Positions 12,666 through 25,290 of a DNA stretch of 64,000 bases are shown in pieces. Source of the DNA: Marisa cornuarietis. Taxonomy: Eukaryota; Mollusca; Gastropoda; Architaenioglossa; Ampullariidae. A program made the position numbers and the translations under genes. A model generated the notes under the pieces. The model was not told the DNA's origin and did no database searches. It was given only the letters and a program-made list of their open reading frames with translations. Location: the NCBI GenBank assembly GCA_004794655.1, contig SMMW01000555.1:1860001-1924000 (forward strand). Reading direction: 5' to 3'. The first letter of the stretch is position 1. Each line of letters begins with the position of its first letter.

Positions 12666-13381
12666 GACTCCATGAAAGCATGAACGTCGGGTAGTAGGCA
12701 ATGTATTGGCTCCCTCGATTGATATTGGGGTGAAGTCGTCTATTAGATTCAATAATGAAGCTTATCTATCTTTTGGTTTGGCCTGTATGTTACCGCCATA
12801 ACAAGTCTGAGTCAGAGCTGGCCGAGGAGAAAATGTTATCGCCGCGCGGGAAAGAACAAGTTAGATAACACGGCGGCCTCCACTGGCGTCTGTCGTTGCC
12901 CCGCAATAAGAGGTGAGATGTTAGGTAACAAACGGACCACACTAGTCTGGGGGCCACAAGCAGTGGACAGGAGCAAGCAACCACACAAGGCTGTGCAGAT
13001 GCAGCAAAGCCAGGTGGTGCTGAGTGTTTGTCACCAGCTGGAAAGTAATCGTCAGTTGGGTGTTCGTCATCAATTGCCTGCATTTTATTTCTTGTTTGTG
13101 ACAAAAGCATTAATTTGTGCTTCTAAAAGTGCTGCCACAAATCCATAAATCTCATCCTGACTTCCATGATGTAATTTCGACTTCTGAAATCATCCGTGTG
13201 AATTTCTCTTTCTGAAGTTGAAAGCCCAAAAGGACTGATTAATACAGCTCTACAGTTGGATCTGGCCTGTAACTTGAACCAGGGAAGATAATCAAACTCT
13301 TTGAAGCCACCGGTCTGCGTTAAGAAGCTTGGTTAAAGATTAGGTGGAACTAACTACGTCGACACAACCGAGGTCGCTGCC

Positions 13382-14478
13382 ATGAGCCGTGCTTGCAGTG
13401 TATCTCACCTCTTTGACCCTCGCCAGTCTCTCGACGGCTGTCTACCCAGTCCGCTATGCGAAGACTTCTACCCCGAAATCTCTATCACCGACAACCTGGC
13501 GGAGGACGATCCGGATGTCCCCATGTACGACTTTAGCGGTGACCACGAACCTCTGCTGCTACGCGTGCCTGAGCCTGCACGTGAGCCTTTACCGCTGAGG
13601 ATAGGCAAGAAATACGGTTTTGGCTACCGCAGTAAGTCAGTAGCTTCAGAAGTAGCGGGGACCTGTTTCGCACTTCTAGCCGATTGCTCTGAAACATCAT
13701 TTTGTTTTTCCCCCTTTTTAGCACATACTTTTTATTCCCTGTAATCACTATATTTTACATGGCATTCAAAAGTACCTTTCATTCTTGAAACACATTTGTT
13801 TCATATGCGGGTAGGGACAAGAGTGGAGGCAGAGGCCTGAAATATCAAAAGGGGGGAAACAGAAAGAAAAAGGAGAGGCAGTCAGGACATCCCAGCTTCT
13901 ATTAATATACATATATCTTCTTGCACTCCAGATAAGATCAGTTTTTCAGAAAATTAAAATTTCTTAATGATGGGCATTAACTGGTCATGACTGAATGTAA
14001 ATCATTCCCGAATATACTAACAATCTGCCATATTCAATGAGGCACACAGAACATATGGGAGTAAGCACTCGTTCTTACGAATAGAAACCGGGTAGTCGGT
14101 AACATTCTATGAAAAATCCTCAACTGAAACTATTTTAGTCGAATGCCTGTTATTGTCTTATGGCATTTGTTACATACAAGCTTCCACAGTATTTTTCAAA
14201 GCTAGAATTCTATTTCATATTTCCTGTGGGCAGAGAATCAGAACTTTCAGGCGTTAATTAATTGTACAGATTTATAGGTTTCTTCCTCTTTAAAATTATC
14301 ATTTTTTCAGTTCCGTTTACGTTTTTAATTTGTGGTTTATTCTGAAACTGTTTGATTGCATTTATAACTCACGCACACTACTAGAAAATCACTATTCTCT
14401 GTTGCTTTTGTTAACGTCTGCCGAATACTGTGATAATTTTCCGTTCTCTTCTTCTGCTTCTTCTTCTCCCGTCAGAAG

Positions 14479-14575
<97 letters not shown>

Positions 14576-17500
14576 GGTTTTTTCATTTCTTCATATCTTA
14601 CACAATTTCTCACACCTATTATCGCTTAATTCCTAAAGGAGTTGTTGCCAGCATTGGCTCATAAACCTGATCAAAGAGTGCCAACTGGGTTGCAGTTTGC
14701 ACACCTGGGTCGCTTTACAGAATCATCTTGCACGGGAGCTGCCCTCTTAATTGATATCAAACCTTCGTTGCTTTATTTGCACCTGGGACTCTTTATTTTG
14801 CCTGCACCTCTTGACACACTCTTTTTTATTCTTCGAAGATAAATGAGATGTATTTAACTTTTTGTTGATTGTAAATACATAAATATGAGCATAAAGCCTT
14901 TTAGGGCAATATAGCTCTGCAGCCAACCTACGTTTCGCTCAATATTTTATACTATACAGAGGCTTAAGAAAATTTCCCGTTAACAGCACTTGATAGTCCC
15001 GCCAGTTACACACAGTCGGCTGGCGTTGTCACTAAAGAGTGCAGTCGTAAACGAGTTCACCTTTTGTTGAATTTCAACCGTGTCCTCGGGTCGATGTACC
15101 CGTTACATGAAGAAAACAGTTCAACAATTTCGTGTTCTCATTGTCTAGTAGCAGAAATTTCTCTACAGCGCAATATCGCTAACTGTTCAGAGTGTGTTAT
15201 TTTTTTCAAATTTTTTCCTACCGGCGTGAAATAGTGTCTACCTTTAATCAAGTTTCCATAAAAATGTGGCGGGTGACGGGTGGCGGGGATAAACAATGAT
15301 AAAAGCCGACTGCAAATTACGTCACTCTGAGCATTAAAGACGTGATCGAGCGTGACCGTAGGAGGGCGCCATAGCTGTACGTCACATGAGTCCTCAGGTC
15401 AAAGAAAATTCTTTAGGTCGAACTGCCTGCGAGAAGCCAGTCTCGATTTTAGTATGTTGTAATCGTAGAATTATGTCTTTCAGAAAGTCGGGGCCCAGAC
15501 TTTGGATACATGCCATGCCAGTGGTTTTTTAATCTCGATGAGACCAGCAATAAAATTCACTGTCCGGCTGAAAATGGGAGAACGTCACTGTCTCTAAAGT
15601 CTAGGGAAGTAAAGATTTAGTAACGACCCTACTTCGGCCCCCTAATGCCCGCTACCTATCGCCGTGTGACACTTTTTTTTTTTACTCCAAGTCTTCGTTT
15701 GTGTTCCTCAAATGGTCTTGTTGCACTCTTGTACCCTGTCTTCTGAGCTGGAGTCGAACTTGTTTGCTTATGAACGCACCAAGAAGGGCTGGAGACACCA
15801 GCGAGCACTCGACACCACGGCCACGTCTAATCAGTGAGATGACGGGGCCACACGCCCTGAAATTACGCGGGTTTTTATATCAAGATTGTTTACTCTATAT
15901 TGCTATGTTGTTATAGTGCTTAGACTATAGTCTACACTGTATAGTCTATAGTGTATAATCAAGTTAACAGTACGTTGGACAGGCAATGTGATAATAAGAG
16001 AGAGGGGGAGAAAGACAGGGAGGGAGAGAAGGGGGAGATTCAAGCATAATAATAACAAAGCAAAGCAAATAAAAACCAACATGTGAAAATGAGCATTTTC
16101 ATTCCATTAAAATCTAGGAATACAGCTATGACCACTATAAGCACCAATAATTTATGTATGATCATCATGCATTTATACTCTAACTGGAGGTAAATTGTTC
16201 CGTCTAATTAGAATGCAGGCGTATAAGCACATATCCTAGGTAATACTATCATTGTATAAGAGAGAGGGGGAGGGGAAAAGAAAGAGATAGAGAAAGAGAG
16301 GAGGGGAGATCGGCTAACATCAAGCTGAAACTTCTAATCATATGTCAACAGTAACTCAGATTAGTTCTCGTCATAAAACTATGGGTAAGCTAACTTACGA
16401 GCACATGTAATCGATGATTAGGTATGTAACTTGTAATCACATGTAATAAATAAGAGGGAAAATCCAGAATGGTTAAGGGTCACGGTGTATTGTTGTCCAT
16501 GATTTGGGTACAAGCCACATTTTGTCTTTCATGGCAGAGAGCTGTGTGTTTGCCGCGTTTGCACTTTACCCTGCATGGGTCGTACTGACTGTAGTTTCTT
16601 TTGTGAGACCTGTGACCCCTTGTGTTAGGTCTTCGTTGTTTACAGACAGAGAGACTTGGTGTCTGTGTGCTACATCTGTGTACACGTCTCTGAGTGAGTG
16701 AGTGAGTGAGTGAGTGAGTGAGTGAGTGAGTGAGTGAGTGAGTGAGTGAGTGAGTGAGTGAGTGAGTGAGTGATAAAAGGGGGAGACAGGAGGAAGCAAA
16801 AAAGAAAAAAAAAGGAAAGAAAAAGAAAGGGGTGAGAGTGTGGAAGAGAGAGATAAAAGGGAAGAAAGAGAGAGAAAAAGAAAGGAAGCCCGGAAAACAA
16901 AATGCGATGCTGCATGCGTCTGAGTTACTGTTGACATATGATTAGAAGTTTCAGCTCGATGTTAGCCGATGGTTCATCGCAGACATTTAGGTAGGAAAAG
17001 GGGGTATCTGGCTAGGAGGTGCGATATGGCTTAAACCTGTTGGCAGGATTTAAATACCTATATGTACAAAGTGTACCCTAGACAAAGGGCTGTGCTCTAT
17101 AAAAGACTGCAAGCCTGGTGACAGCGAGGTCGCCTCGTGTGTGGCTGTGAAGCACGCGTGTCCTCAACGCCTCAACTCGGTGTCGGCACAACGGCTGGTT
17201 GATTGTCGGGACAACGACGCCCAACGTTCTTACCCGCACCAGCGAGTTCACAAGTGGATTAGACACAAGCAAACAATCCGGAGAATAGTTAAGTATAGAT
17301 ACGAATTATACTGCGCTCATACAGAACAAACAACAGAAGATAGGGAACAGCAGATAATTTCTTTTTGGAGGTGTTGGTGTTTCGTGTGAGAGGGTAGTGG
17401 AGAGGGCGGGGGATAAAAATTATGCGTTCTCGTAAAGGAAATAAAAGATCATTGACAAGGGCAAGGAGGTGCTTGGTGTAGGAGACACGTAGAAATATTT

Positions 17501-20500
17501 GTTCTCGTAAAGGAAATGCTAGACAACGGACATTTGTAAGAAGGTGGTTAGGGTATAAAGCATGAAGAATTAAAATACATATTCTTATAAAGGGAATGCT
17601 AGATGATTGATCTACAGGGAGGTGTTAACAGGGAGCTGAAGAAAAGTGTGCATGTGGGGCGGGGTCATTAATAAGAATCCGGCTCAGGATTAAGAAGGCG
17701 GCGGATTCGTCATTCGTCGTGCACTGAAAGTGATGTGCGTAGGACTCCATGTCACGTGATCTTTAGCTACCAAGTGGTCATCTGGCCCTGTACTTTTTAC
17801 ACCCCCTACGTCTTGTTATTTGTTCTTTCTCTCTCTCCCTTCCCCCATCCCGTGCTCGTGTGCCGTTCTACCTGTCCTCTTCACACCTTGTGATTAATGG
17901 CCATCATATCTCTGTTGTGACCCTCTGTGAGTGCACATTGTCTTTTATAAAGGAGGTGGGCGGGGAGCAGCTAGGTGGGGCTAAAAGTGACAGTTGATCT
18001 CAAGTGTAGTTTATGTATTAGCAGTTTAGCACATGTTCTTTACGTACTTCATGATCTGCCTCACCGACAGTATCTTTTCGCAGGGAGATTAGCAACCTTA
18101 TTACCTTATTTGTGATGTCTTCTCTGTTGACTGTAAGTATATGAAACTGGCAGTCATGCTGACTTGATTGACAGGACCTGTGCCGCTGATGACCCCTCAC
18201 TGGAGCCAGTGGCCACAGACCCGTCCTTACACCACAGCTGGGGTACGGAAGCCCTTCCAGCAGGTAAGAAATACCCATCAGTACCAAGAATTGATTTTAA
18301 TTGACACTTCTGTCTACTCCACAATCTTAGCACTGTCACAAAATTCTGACAACCTGTATTCTCATAGAGGAAACCTTTATTTAACACAGAAAACCTTTTA
18401 CCTAAGACAAACCCACATGCACAGGAAACTCTTCAGAATAACGACCGCCCTACCAGCAGCGCCATCAGTCAACCTGTGTACCTTCAGGATGTCTTTATGC
18501 CGTCTCCTACGATTTCACCAAGTTCGTCATCTATTACCAAGCTCGCCAAGTTTCACCAAGCTTACCATCGTTATTGCCAACTATTGCCAAGCTCACCAAG
18601 TCTCACTAAGCTCGTCAACAATTATTAGCAAGCTTGCTAGTATGGCTGCTGATGTTGCACTTCAATGTAATTCAACCTGCACAAGGGCCGTACCAGGAGT
18701 ACACATGCCCTTAAAATCTGCCGCCCAGTCTGCCAGAAGCAGGTTGTCCTCATGAAACGCGCGGTGATTACCGCCAGGGCCTGCAGCTAAAGTTCTAGAC
18801 TAGCAGCCTTTGTGCTTATCTGCAATTAATTCTTTTTCCAATACCGGCGACCATGCAACGACCTGCACTACATACTTTATGCCAATGACATCATGGCCGC
18901 CCTTTCCCCTTCGCGGGAACACTGCAGAAGCATTATTTCTCTTTGTCCCCAATATTAATCTCCCTTTCTGAACTGCCGGTGGTCTGGAACGATGAAAAAC
19001 ACGAAGTCTGACGTTGACTCGTACAACACCACCAGAACACGACAGCTACCTGTCAAAGGTGACTGTCAAACGAGTTAAGAATGATAGATCATGGGTCTTT
19101 TATGCGCAAGGACAGTATAGGTTCTTTGTCGATGACAATACCATCAACTGTTTGACAATCAATGGCTAAACAGTAAAGAGACCTGCGCTGAGTCTGGAGG
19201 TGGAGGGTGAAGGGATATCGGTCTTTGCAGTCGTTGAAGTTTAAGAAACAACAAATTAGTAACAACCATCGATTGTGTCGGACGCAGCCGGCGCTCGCAG
19301 AAGAATGCGTGCTGCCGCTTGAAGAACGTGACTTTGGTGAGGAGCCGCCTGAACGAGACTTTGTTCGCGGGCGACCCGCACACGATGACTTAGATGGGTA
19401 CCTGACAAAGCCGAGCCTAAACAAACGTCATATACCTGGCCTTTCAGGTGTGGTGTGGGCAGAACGGGGAGGGAAAAAAATCATTTGGTCGACGTCAGCA
19501 AAGCCCTGAGCAGGTAATGCAACAGCGTTTGCGTGTTGCAGACCACACGCGCACTACGGTAACCGTCGGCGACAGCCACCTTTTGTGAACTACCAGCGCG
19601 TGCGAGCGCGTGTCTTTTAAAGCAAACAGCGCGGTGTTCAATAGGTTGCCACCTAACGAGCGGCGCTTTTATTTGCAATGACGTAACACAGACAGTTTAG
19701 ATATATATATATATATAGACAGTCACGGTCCCGGCGATACACTTCACCGCACCACTAGCAGCGCCAGAGTCGCCAGAGAACTGTCTGGAGGTCAGGTGTG
19801 TCACAGGTAAGAGGCGCAAACGACTGCAGCAAAGCGTTTTGTCTCGCGCGACTTGGGTACATAGCATTGTGTCCCAATCTCTGCAGTGGTCTGATCCTTG
19901 ATTAGGTCTTAACACCCAGGTAAGGACAGTAAGCCTGACGTGTACCTTCAATAATAGTGTGAACTTTATCATTAGAACATGTTTGAACAGACTATGGATC
20001 TGCACAGAAAATGAAATGTATTACAAACTGTGGCAGCTAAATCGTGCTGTTGGTAAAAAAAAATGTGGTTTTAACATAGTTCTTACCACCTCACACGACT
20101 TACAGAAGCTGCTTGTAGAAGATATTACAACGTGTAACAACGGACCTCTTGTTAACGTCCGCCGATATATTTGACAGGAAACTGGTGCCGCTGCTTTCTC
20201 GGTGCCTGGCATTCATCACTGGAACAGCTCAGCACTAGGTAAGTGCAGGGGATCTTCTTTGTGTAGCTTACCTGGTATTCACACCGGGGACAAAACAGAA
20301 GGAACGCAGTACTGACACCTTTCATAATCCGTTTGTCAGTGGTATATATCATGTCTGTCCCTAGGCAAGCGTTCAGCTACAACTTCGTACATGTTAAATG
20401 CCAGGGGTAGACCTTGTCTATGGCAACAGCTACAACTATTCCTATACTCGCCAATCAATGACCCGAACAAAATGTCCGCTACATAAGCGCAACAGAAGTG

Positions 20501-22906
20501 TAGGACAGACGATGTTTTAGGTGCCGTGATTAATGGCAGGTCAAAGCACAATCAGTCGTATAAAAGTGTTCATTCTACCATGCAGTTTTATCACGCCATG
20601 TAAAGACGTTACAACAAGGCAAGCACTAGAAAACAATATAATTATATAAGGCATATATTAAAAGATAATAATATGATTAGATGTGTTTGTGTGCTGCATG
20701 TGCTTGAAGACACGTTGCACTATGTCGTTATAAGATATAAATGGTATGTCTTTTAAAGATTTATTGTAAAAAGGCATTTGCTTGTGCTGTGTTTTGGATT
20801 TTATGGACATATTTTATGCGAAATGTGATGTACGGGGCCTATGGTGGAAAAGATTTTTATTAGCATACAGATATTTACCGTCTGTACTGTCATAATTATC
20901 TAAGTCTAACTTTACGCAAATTGGTCAACGGATCCTCAAACACAGGTCAACAGATACCGAAACACGCGTCAATAAATTTCCAAGCACGTATCAACAGTTT
21001 CCTAAGCATACAGGTCAACAGATCCCGAAAACATAAGGTTGACAGATCTCTAAACACATCCTGTTAACAGACCCCCAAACGCCAAACGAACGGCCACCCA
21101 GGCTGTCGAACCACTTGTTCTGTGTTATGTCGCTAAGATGTTGTTGGGCCATGTATATGGCGAAAATCTGTTGACCAGACTCAACCAAGCCATTTTGTTT
21201 TCTAAGAATCTCTTGAGCAGAATCCCACAGTTCATTAATTTTTTTCATCGACATTTCAAAAGCTGTGCGCTTGTTTTCTCTTTATTGTCGGAGGGGGGAG
21301 GTGTCCAAGGCAACACGTATCGTTTGGTCAACGTTCGTGCAAATGTTGTCACGCAAGCACAATATCAGCAGAACAATTCAAATGTTCTAAAATAGCCTCA
21401 GGCAGAAAGCACGAGCTGGGATCTTTGGAGAAGGGGAACAGATTGTAAAATGATATCGACTCCAAATGTGATTTATGTTCGTAAATAACAAGGAAAGGCC
21501 TTCTGCGATATAACTTTCCGATGTTTTCCTTCTAAACTCTTTGTTACTGTGCGCGTGTCTCTACAGGTACACGTTGTGCTTAGTGTGGATTATCCTTCTC
21601 TCTCTCTCTTGCACACGCGCACACACACACGCACGCACGCATACACACAAATAAAAAAAAAACCATACCCCACCACCTACACACATGCAATAATGACGCA
21701 AATGCGTGCAGACAAGAGTTGATTATTCTCCATGTCTTGAGTTTCCCCCAGTAAATCCAGGGCTACAAGTGAAAAAAAAGTATGTACAAGAATACTTTTT
21801 ATTCAGTCAGCTTTTAGTTATAAAGTTGCATCACGAAAAGACCCCCCGAGTCTGTCAGATATCATATTTCATTACTTATGGTAATGGAAATATCATAATA
21901 TTTAGATTACTATGGTAGACACATACGGAGCTGAAAAATATCCCAACGTATCTCTTTTACTGACATTACTATAACGTACACACACGGCACTGAACAGTCT
22001 CCCAAAATCTATTTTACTAACAACACCATGATGCATACATATCTCTTTTCACCTCTTACCATTTTCTTCAGGCGAATAGCGCACGATATGATTTAGGCAA
22101 CTTTCAGACGAAGTGTGTGTACCTGAAATTGTGAAGTGATTTGAAATGGCTCCCCCTGCCTCTTCCCTAATGTACTCCACCCATCCTAAGAAGCACTCAT
22201 TTGGTTACAAAAGGATGTCAGTGTTAGTTTTTGTTACAGCACCGCAACTTTCTGACAGCAGCATGCAAAAAGGAGACCGCGCCATCGTCATGAGCAGGGG
22301 GTTGTCTCCCCGCAGGGCCCCGCCTCCCGTCATGCCCGGTCGCACCTTATCACGAACCGGAGATTTCAACAACAGCAGCAGCAGCAGATTCGTCACAGGG
22401 TCACTCGATCTCCATGCCTCCCCTTACAATGCCAAGTACGTCGCTGCTATAGTCTCTCGCACGCATGATGGATTCGGTCTCCGATAAAAATACAGTTCCT
22501 TTGTTTGTCTGCACATTACTGGCATAGTACAACAACTGCTTAGTTTGTAACTGGCCCCGTGCTGGAGGTAACTGAAAAATAAAATGTAACTGTGACTGTT
22601 GGATCAAAAAAACTGAGAGCAAAATAATAGCAGTGCACATTATTTCAGCTAACAATTATCGTACATGGGAGTGTCAACTGAAAATAGTGAAGATGCGGGG
22701 TAAGGAATAGACATCGTGCATCGTGTGAGCGCCCCTCCCCCCCAACACACACACAGGCCAGGAAACAATATTACTAATAAATAAAAAGAGTAAAAAGCTG
22801 ATTTCCCACAGAAACCCTTGTAGTTCTAGGTACGTGTTGTATATATCTCGATGTACAGGAATACTGTTTATATTCTACTATACTTTTATATTACTGCTAG
22901 TAAGCA

Positions 22907-22958
<52 letters not shown>

Positions 22959-23506
22959 TCACCAGCCGTGGATTCTCACAAGGATTCACTGCATACAGCA
23001 CTCGGGAGAGCAGACCGATGTACCGCCATGTCAACGGTGTCAGCCGCAAGGGAGATGATTACGTCCACAATCAAAGCATCTTCTTTGTAAGTGTTGGGTC
23101 AAATCCACGTCTGGTACTCACTTAATCCTGTCTCTAAAACCTATCATACGTACGCCTCGACCAGAGATTGCATGAGCATAAATCTGCGATATTTTACTAA
23201 AACCGTCTGTAATCTTTTTTCTTCCATCCCACCTCACACATTACACGTGCCCTTAAATTTATCCTCTCTACTCCGACTTGAACTTTTTTCAACCAGGAAA
23301 CTGCGTGAAATCAAAAATTCTGGTTTTAGAGTAACTTTTATTCTCTGATGCTGAATAGACTGTAATTATTGCCTTTCTATTGAGACTGCGAGTGTTTCTC
23401 TTTCCAGACTACGTCGTCTCTGGTGAGCGGCCACTTCATCATCCACCCTGACTGGGTGTCAGAGCGCGCCGGACTCCGCCGCTCCAAGTCTCTGCTCTCT
23501 TTCTAA
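13382..23506 (+). CDS. Unrecognised protein, 267 residues, 5 exons
   Basis: I do not recognise the family. Phase-consistent model: exons 13382-13631, 18175-18263, 22191-22435, 22966-23086, 23408-23506 (TAA). Donors are GTAAGT, GTAAGA, GTACGT and GTAAGT. Codon phases (1, 0, 2, 0) match at every junction, which is unlikely by chance. The N-terminal exon is acidic and Pro-rich (LAEDDPDVPMYDF, VPEPAREPLPLRIGKKYGF). The middle is basic and Ser/Arg/Pro-rich (RGLSPRRAPPPVMPGRTLSR). The end contains FSQGFTAYSTRESRPMYRH and HFIIHPDWVSERAGLRRSKS. No signal peptide, transmembrane segment or catalytic motif is visible, so a largely disordered cytoplasmic or nuclear protein is plausible. The exon 3 start is the least certain. 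A second acceptor at 22240, with a better pyrimidine tract, is in phase with exon 1 directly, so exon 2 could be a cassette exon. Function unknown. Confidence 0.6.
14478..14575. repeat. (CA)n followed by (TA)n microsatellite
   Basis: About 84 bp of CA passes into a short TA run. It lies in intron 1 of the unrecognised gene. Confidence 0.97.
16309..16970. mobile_element. 662 bp inverted-repeat element (putative non-autonomous DNA transposon or foldback)
   Basis: 16309-16359 and 16920-16970 are reverse complements over 51 bp with a single mismatch. Both begin (element-inward) ATCGGCTAACATC. Outside the arms the similarity stops abruptly. The interior has no coding capacity and carries a TGAG microsatellite and a purine-rich tract. 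No clear target-site duplication was seen. A MITE or foldback element is likely; a simple inverted duplication is the alternative. Confidence 0.65.
16691..16773. repeat. (TGAG)n tetranucleotide microsatellite
   Basis: About 20 perfect TGAG units inside the 16.3-17.0 kb inverted-repeat element. Confidence 0.97.
17412..17650. repeat. Three-copy degenerate tandem repeat, about 75-80 bp units
   Basis: The core GTTCTCGTAAAGGAAAT recurs at about 17427, 17501 and (as ATTCTTATAAAGGGAATG) 17581. Similar AGG-rich sequence follows each core. It lies in intron 1 of the unrecognised gene. Confidence 0.7.
20923..21083. repeat. Degenerate satellite, about 23 bp unit, about 7 copies
   Basis: Consecutive units follow the pattern GGTCAACAGATCCCGAAACACA with variation. 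Words such as GGTCAACGGATCCTC, GGTCAACAGATACCG, GGTCAACAGATCCCG and GTTAACAGACCCCC recur every 22-26 bp. It lies in an intron of the unrecognised gene. Confidence 0.75.
22908..22958. repeat. (ATG)17 trinucleotide microsatellite
   Basis: Seventeen perfect ATG units end 7 bp before the predicted exon 4 acceptor (CCAG at 22962-22965) of the unrecognised gene. Read in the gene frame it is not coding. It occupies the place where the polypyrimidine tract normally lies. Confidence 0.95.
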
Positions 23507-24784
23507 ACCAGATCGTCGCCGCTCGTGACAAACTAGTCGTTTATCGCAGTAGATCTAGACAGACCACACATTATCGCAGAAGACAGTCGTCTACCCCAGT
23601 AGCCAAGCTGTGTCAATGCTAGGCTCCTCGCACGAACGGTTTACCAGAGATAATGTCTAGAGTGTGAAATGCATAACCACACTAACGCTACCCTTTGCCC
23701 CCGCTACAAGATCGATGATCGTTGGAGCGAGACAAACAGACGGTCAGAGAATGCCTTCTGAGGGTCACCCGAGATATGGTTTTACATGGAATATTTTTTA
23801 CATCAAATATCTCAAAAGGAAATGAAACCTTATTACAATTGTTACTGTAACGACTGCAGCGATGATTGTAATTAACGATACGATGAAACAGATTCTGTCT
23901 ACACATAACACTGACCACGAAGGTGGGGAACCTGTCCAAAATAAAATGGGGTCAAGTAATATTGTTTCGCCATCAATGTGCCCTCCTCGACTCACAAACA
24001 ACGTGCCCCTCTCTTTATCCCCTGTCTGCAGATAATTTGGGGTCGTATCCTAATGATGGCCTTCCACATTCCGTATGTAGAAATTGATACTCCTGTACTG
24101 TGTAGTTTTTATTACTCTCAACATTGTGTGCAACATTAAGACTGTGCAGTGTTTTGGCGTTCGATATTACTAGATTGTTTCCATTCTTAACTGAAATGTT
24201 TTACGGAATTCAGAGTGAGGTTTTTAGCTGTGCATTTTACATGCTGTATACGAGCATGTCACTTGTAACATGTATAGATGTCAACTATACATTGTTGTCA
24301 TTTACCTGCATCAGTATTACTAACAGTATTATTATTCTTTGAAGTTTATACTTCGTTTCGTAGAAGTGGATCTCTAACGACCAATTTACATCGCAACATG
24401 AACAATTAAAAGAATAAGTGCTTTTGGTGATGTTAGTGAGGTGTGTGAGAGGGAAAAATCTGCATTTTTTCCGAAATCTGATTTAAACTAAGAGTGCGAG
24501 ATTTATATTATCATGTCAAACCATTTTTCTTCCTCAACCCACCCATTAAATTAATATTTTCAGACACATCCAATCATTTGCACATTACATTATAAAGGTG
24601 AAATTCCATACTGTTATACCATCACTGGAGGGTTTTCCTTAATGGAAGGGTGTGGAGGCTTATTCCACAGGCAAAGAATGGACGTAATCCCTAGCCAAAC
24701 CTTTTTCAAAACTACAAAAGCATCAGCCACTCAAACAAAAATATACTAAAACTTATAAAACTGCATCATCATTCCTGAGAACTG

Positions 24785-25290
24785 CGAGCAGAGAAACAGG
24801 CTGCCTTCAGACCAGGCATGAGCACAGATGAGCAGCTTCAACTCTCGCGTTTTGATAGAGAAGCATCTACAGCACCAGCGGGGCCTCTGCCACAGTTTTA
24901 TCGAATTTAAAAAGGCATTTGACAGAGTCTGGCAGGAGGAGACTGTGATTCGGCATCAAAGAGGGTCTCGTCCTACGATAGCTCTAAATCTCTTACGGGG
25001 AACCTAAAACATAATTTTGTACGGAGTAAGGGTTTAACACTCCTAGGACACCAATAGCACCTATCGCAACAGAGAAGCGGCTTAACCTGTCTGGTTTGGC
25101 AATGTGACCAGGCACGACACTATGTCCAAGATTGTCCTTCAAGGTACCTTGCAGGTAGGTCGACGCCAAGGTGCTCAGAGGTAGAACTTGCTAACAAATG
25201 TGAAGGAGTGGACTGGTCGTTCCTTACACGACCTGCTCACCACAGCTCGACAGACCTGCGATGTCTATCCATTGCCTTACCGACAACAGT
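24785..25290 (+). mobile_element. Decayed LINE fragment (reverse transcriptase and 3' end)
   Basis: Near 24846-24960 one frame reads RVLIEKHLQHQRGL, followed by FIEFKKAFDRVWQEE. This is the conserved FxDFxKAFDxV block of non-LTR reverse transcriptases. Near 25110-25240, RHDTMSK, GTLQVGRRQGAQR and NVKEWTGRSLHDLLTTAR can be read across stops, typical of the C-terminal end of such LINE ORFs. The two parts are much closer than in a full element, so an internal deletion is inferred. Several stops and frameshifts are present, and the element cannot be functional. Confidence 0.75.

Larger units (their letters stand above)
10955..13381. other. Intergenic region, no supported CDS
   Basis: This lies between two divergently oriented genes (the SLC22-type gene leftward, the unrecognised gene rightward) and so should contain both promoters. 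No clear TATA box or CpG island was recognised. It holds a 42 bp tandem duplication (12359-12443), a CA microsatellite (12608-12664) and a possible DNA-transposon end near 11713. Confidence 0.5.

Noticed and set aside
18851..18960. A LHYILYANDIM reading resembling a reverse transcriptase active-site box
   Set aside because: The catalytic Asp pair is not present (YANDI) and the flanking sequence shows no other RT block. A chance resemblance is more likely.
19207..19509. 100-codon plus-strand frame with EERDFGEEPPERDF, and an Arg/Ser-rich antisense frame
   Set aside because: It lies inside an intron of the unrecognised gene. No matching phase or clear splice sites tie it to neighbouring exons and no family is recognised. 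It may be an old transposon fragment.
22146..22487. Treating this open frame as an independent gene starting at its first Met
   Set aside because: The frame is explained as exon 3 of the spliced gene. Its end at 22435 and next exon at 22966 match in phase, while the read-through continues past a GTACGT donor.
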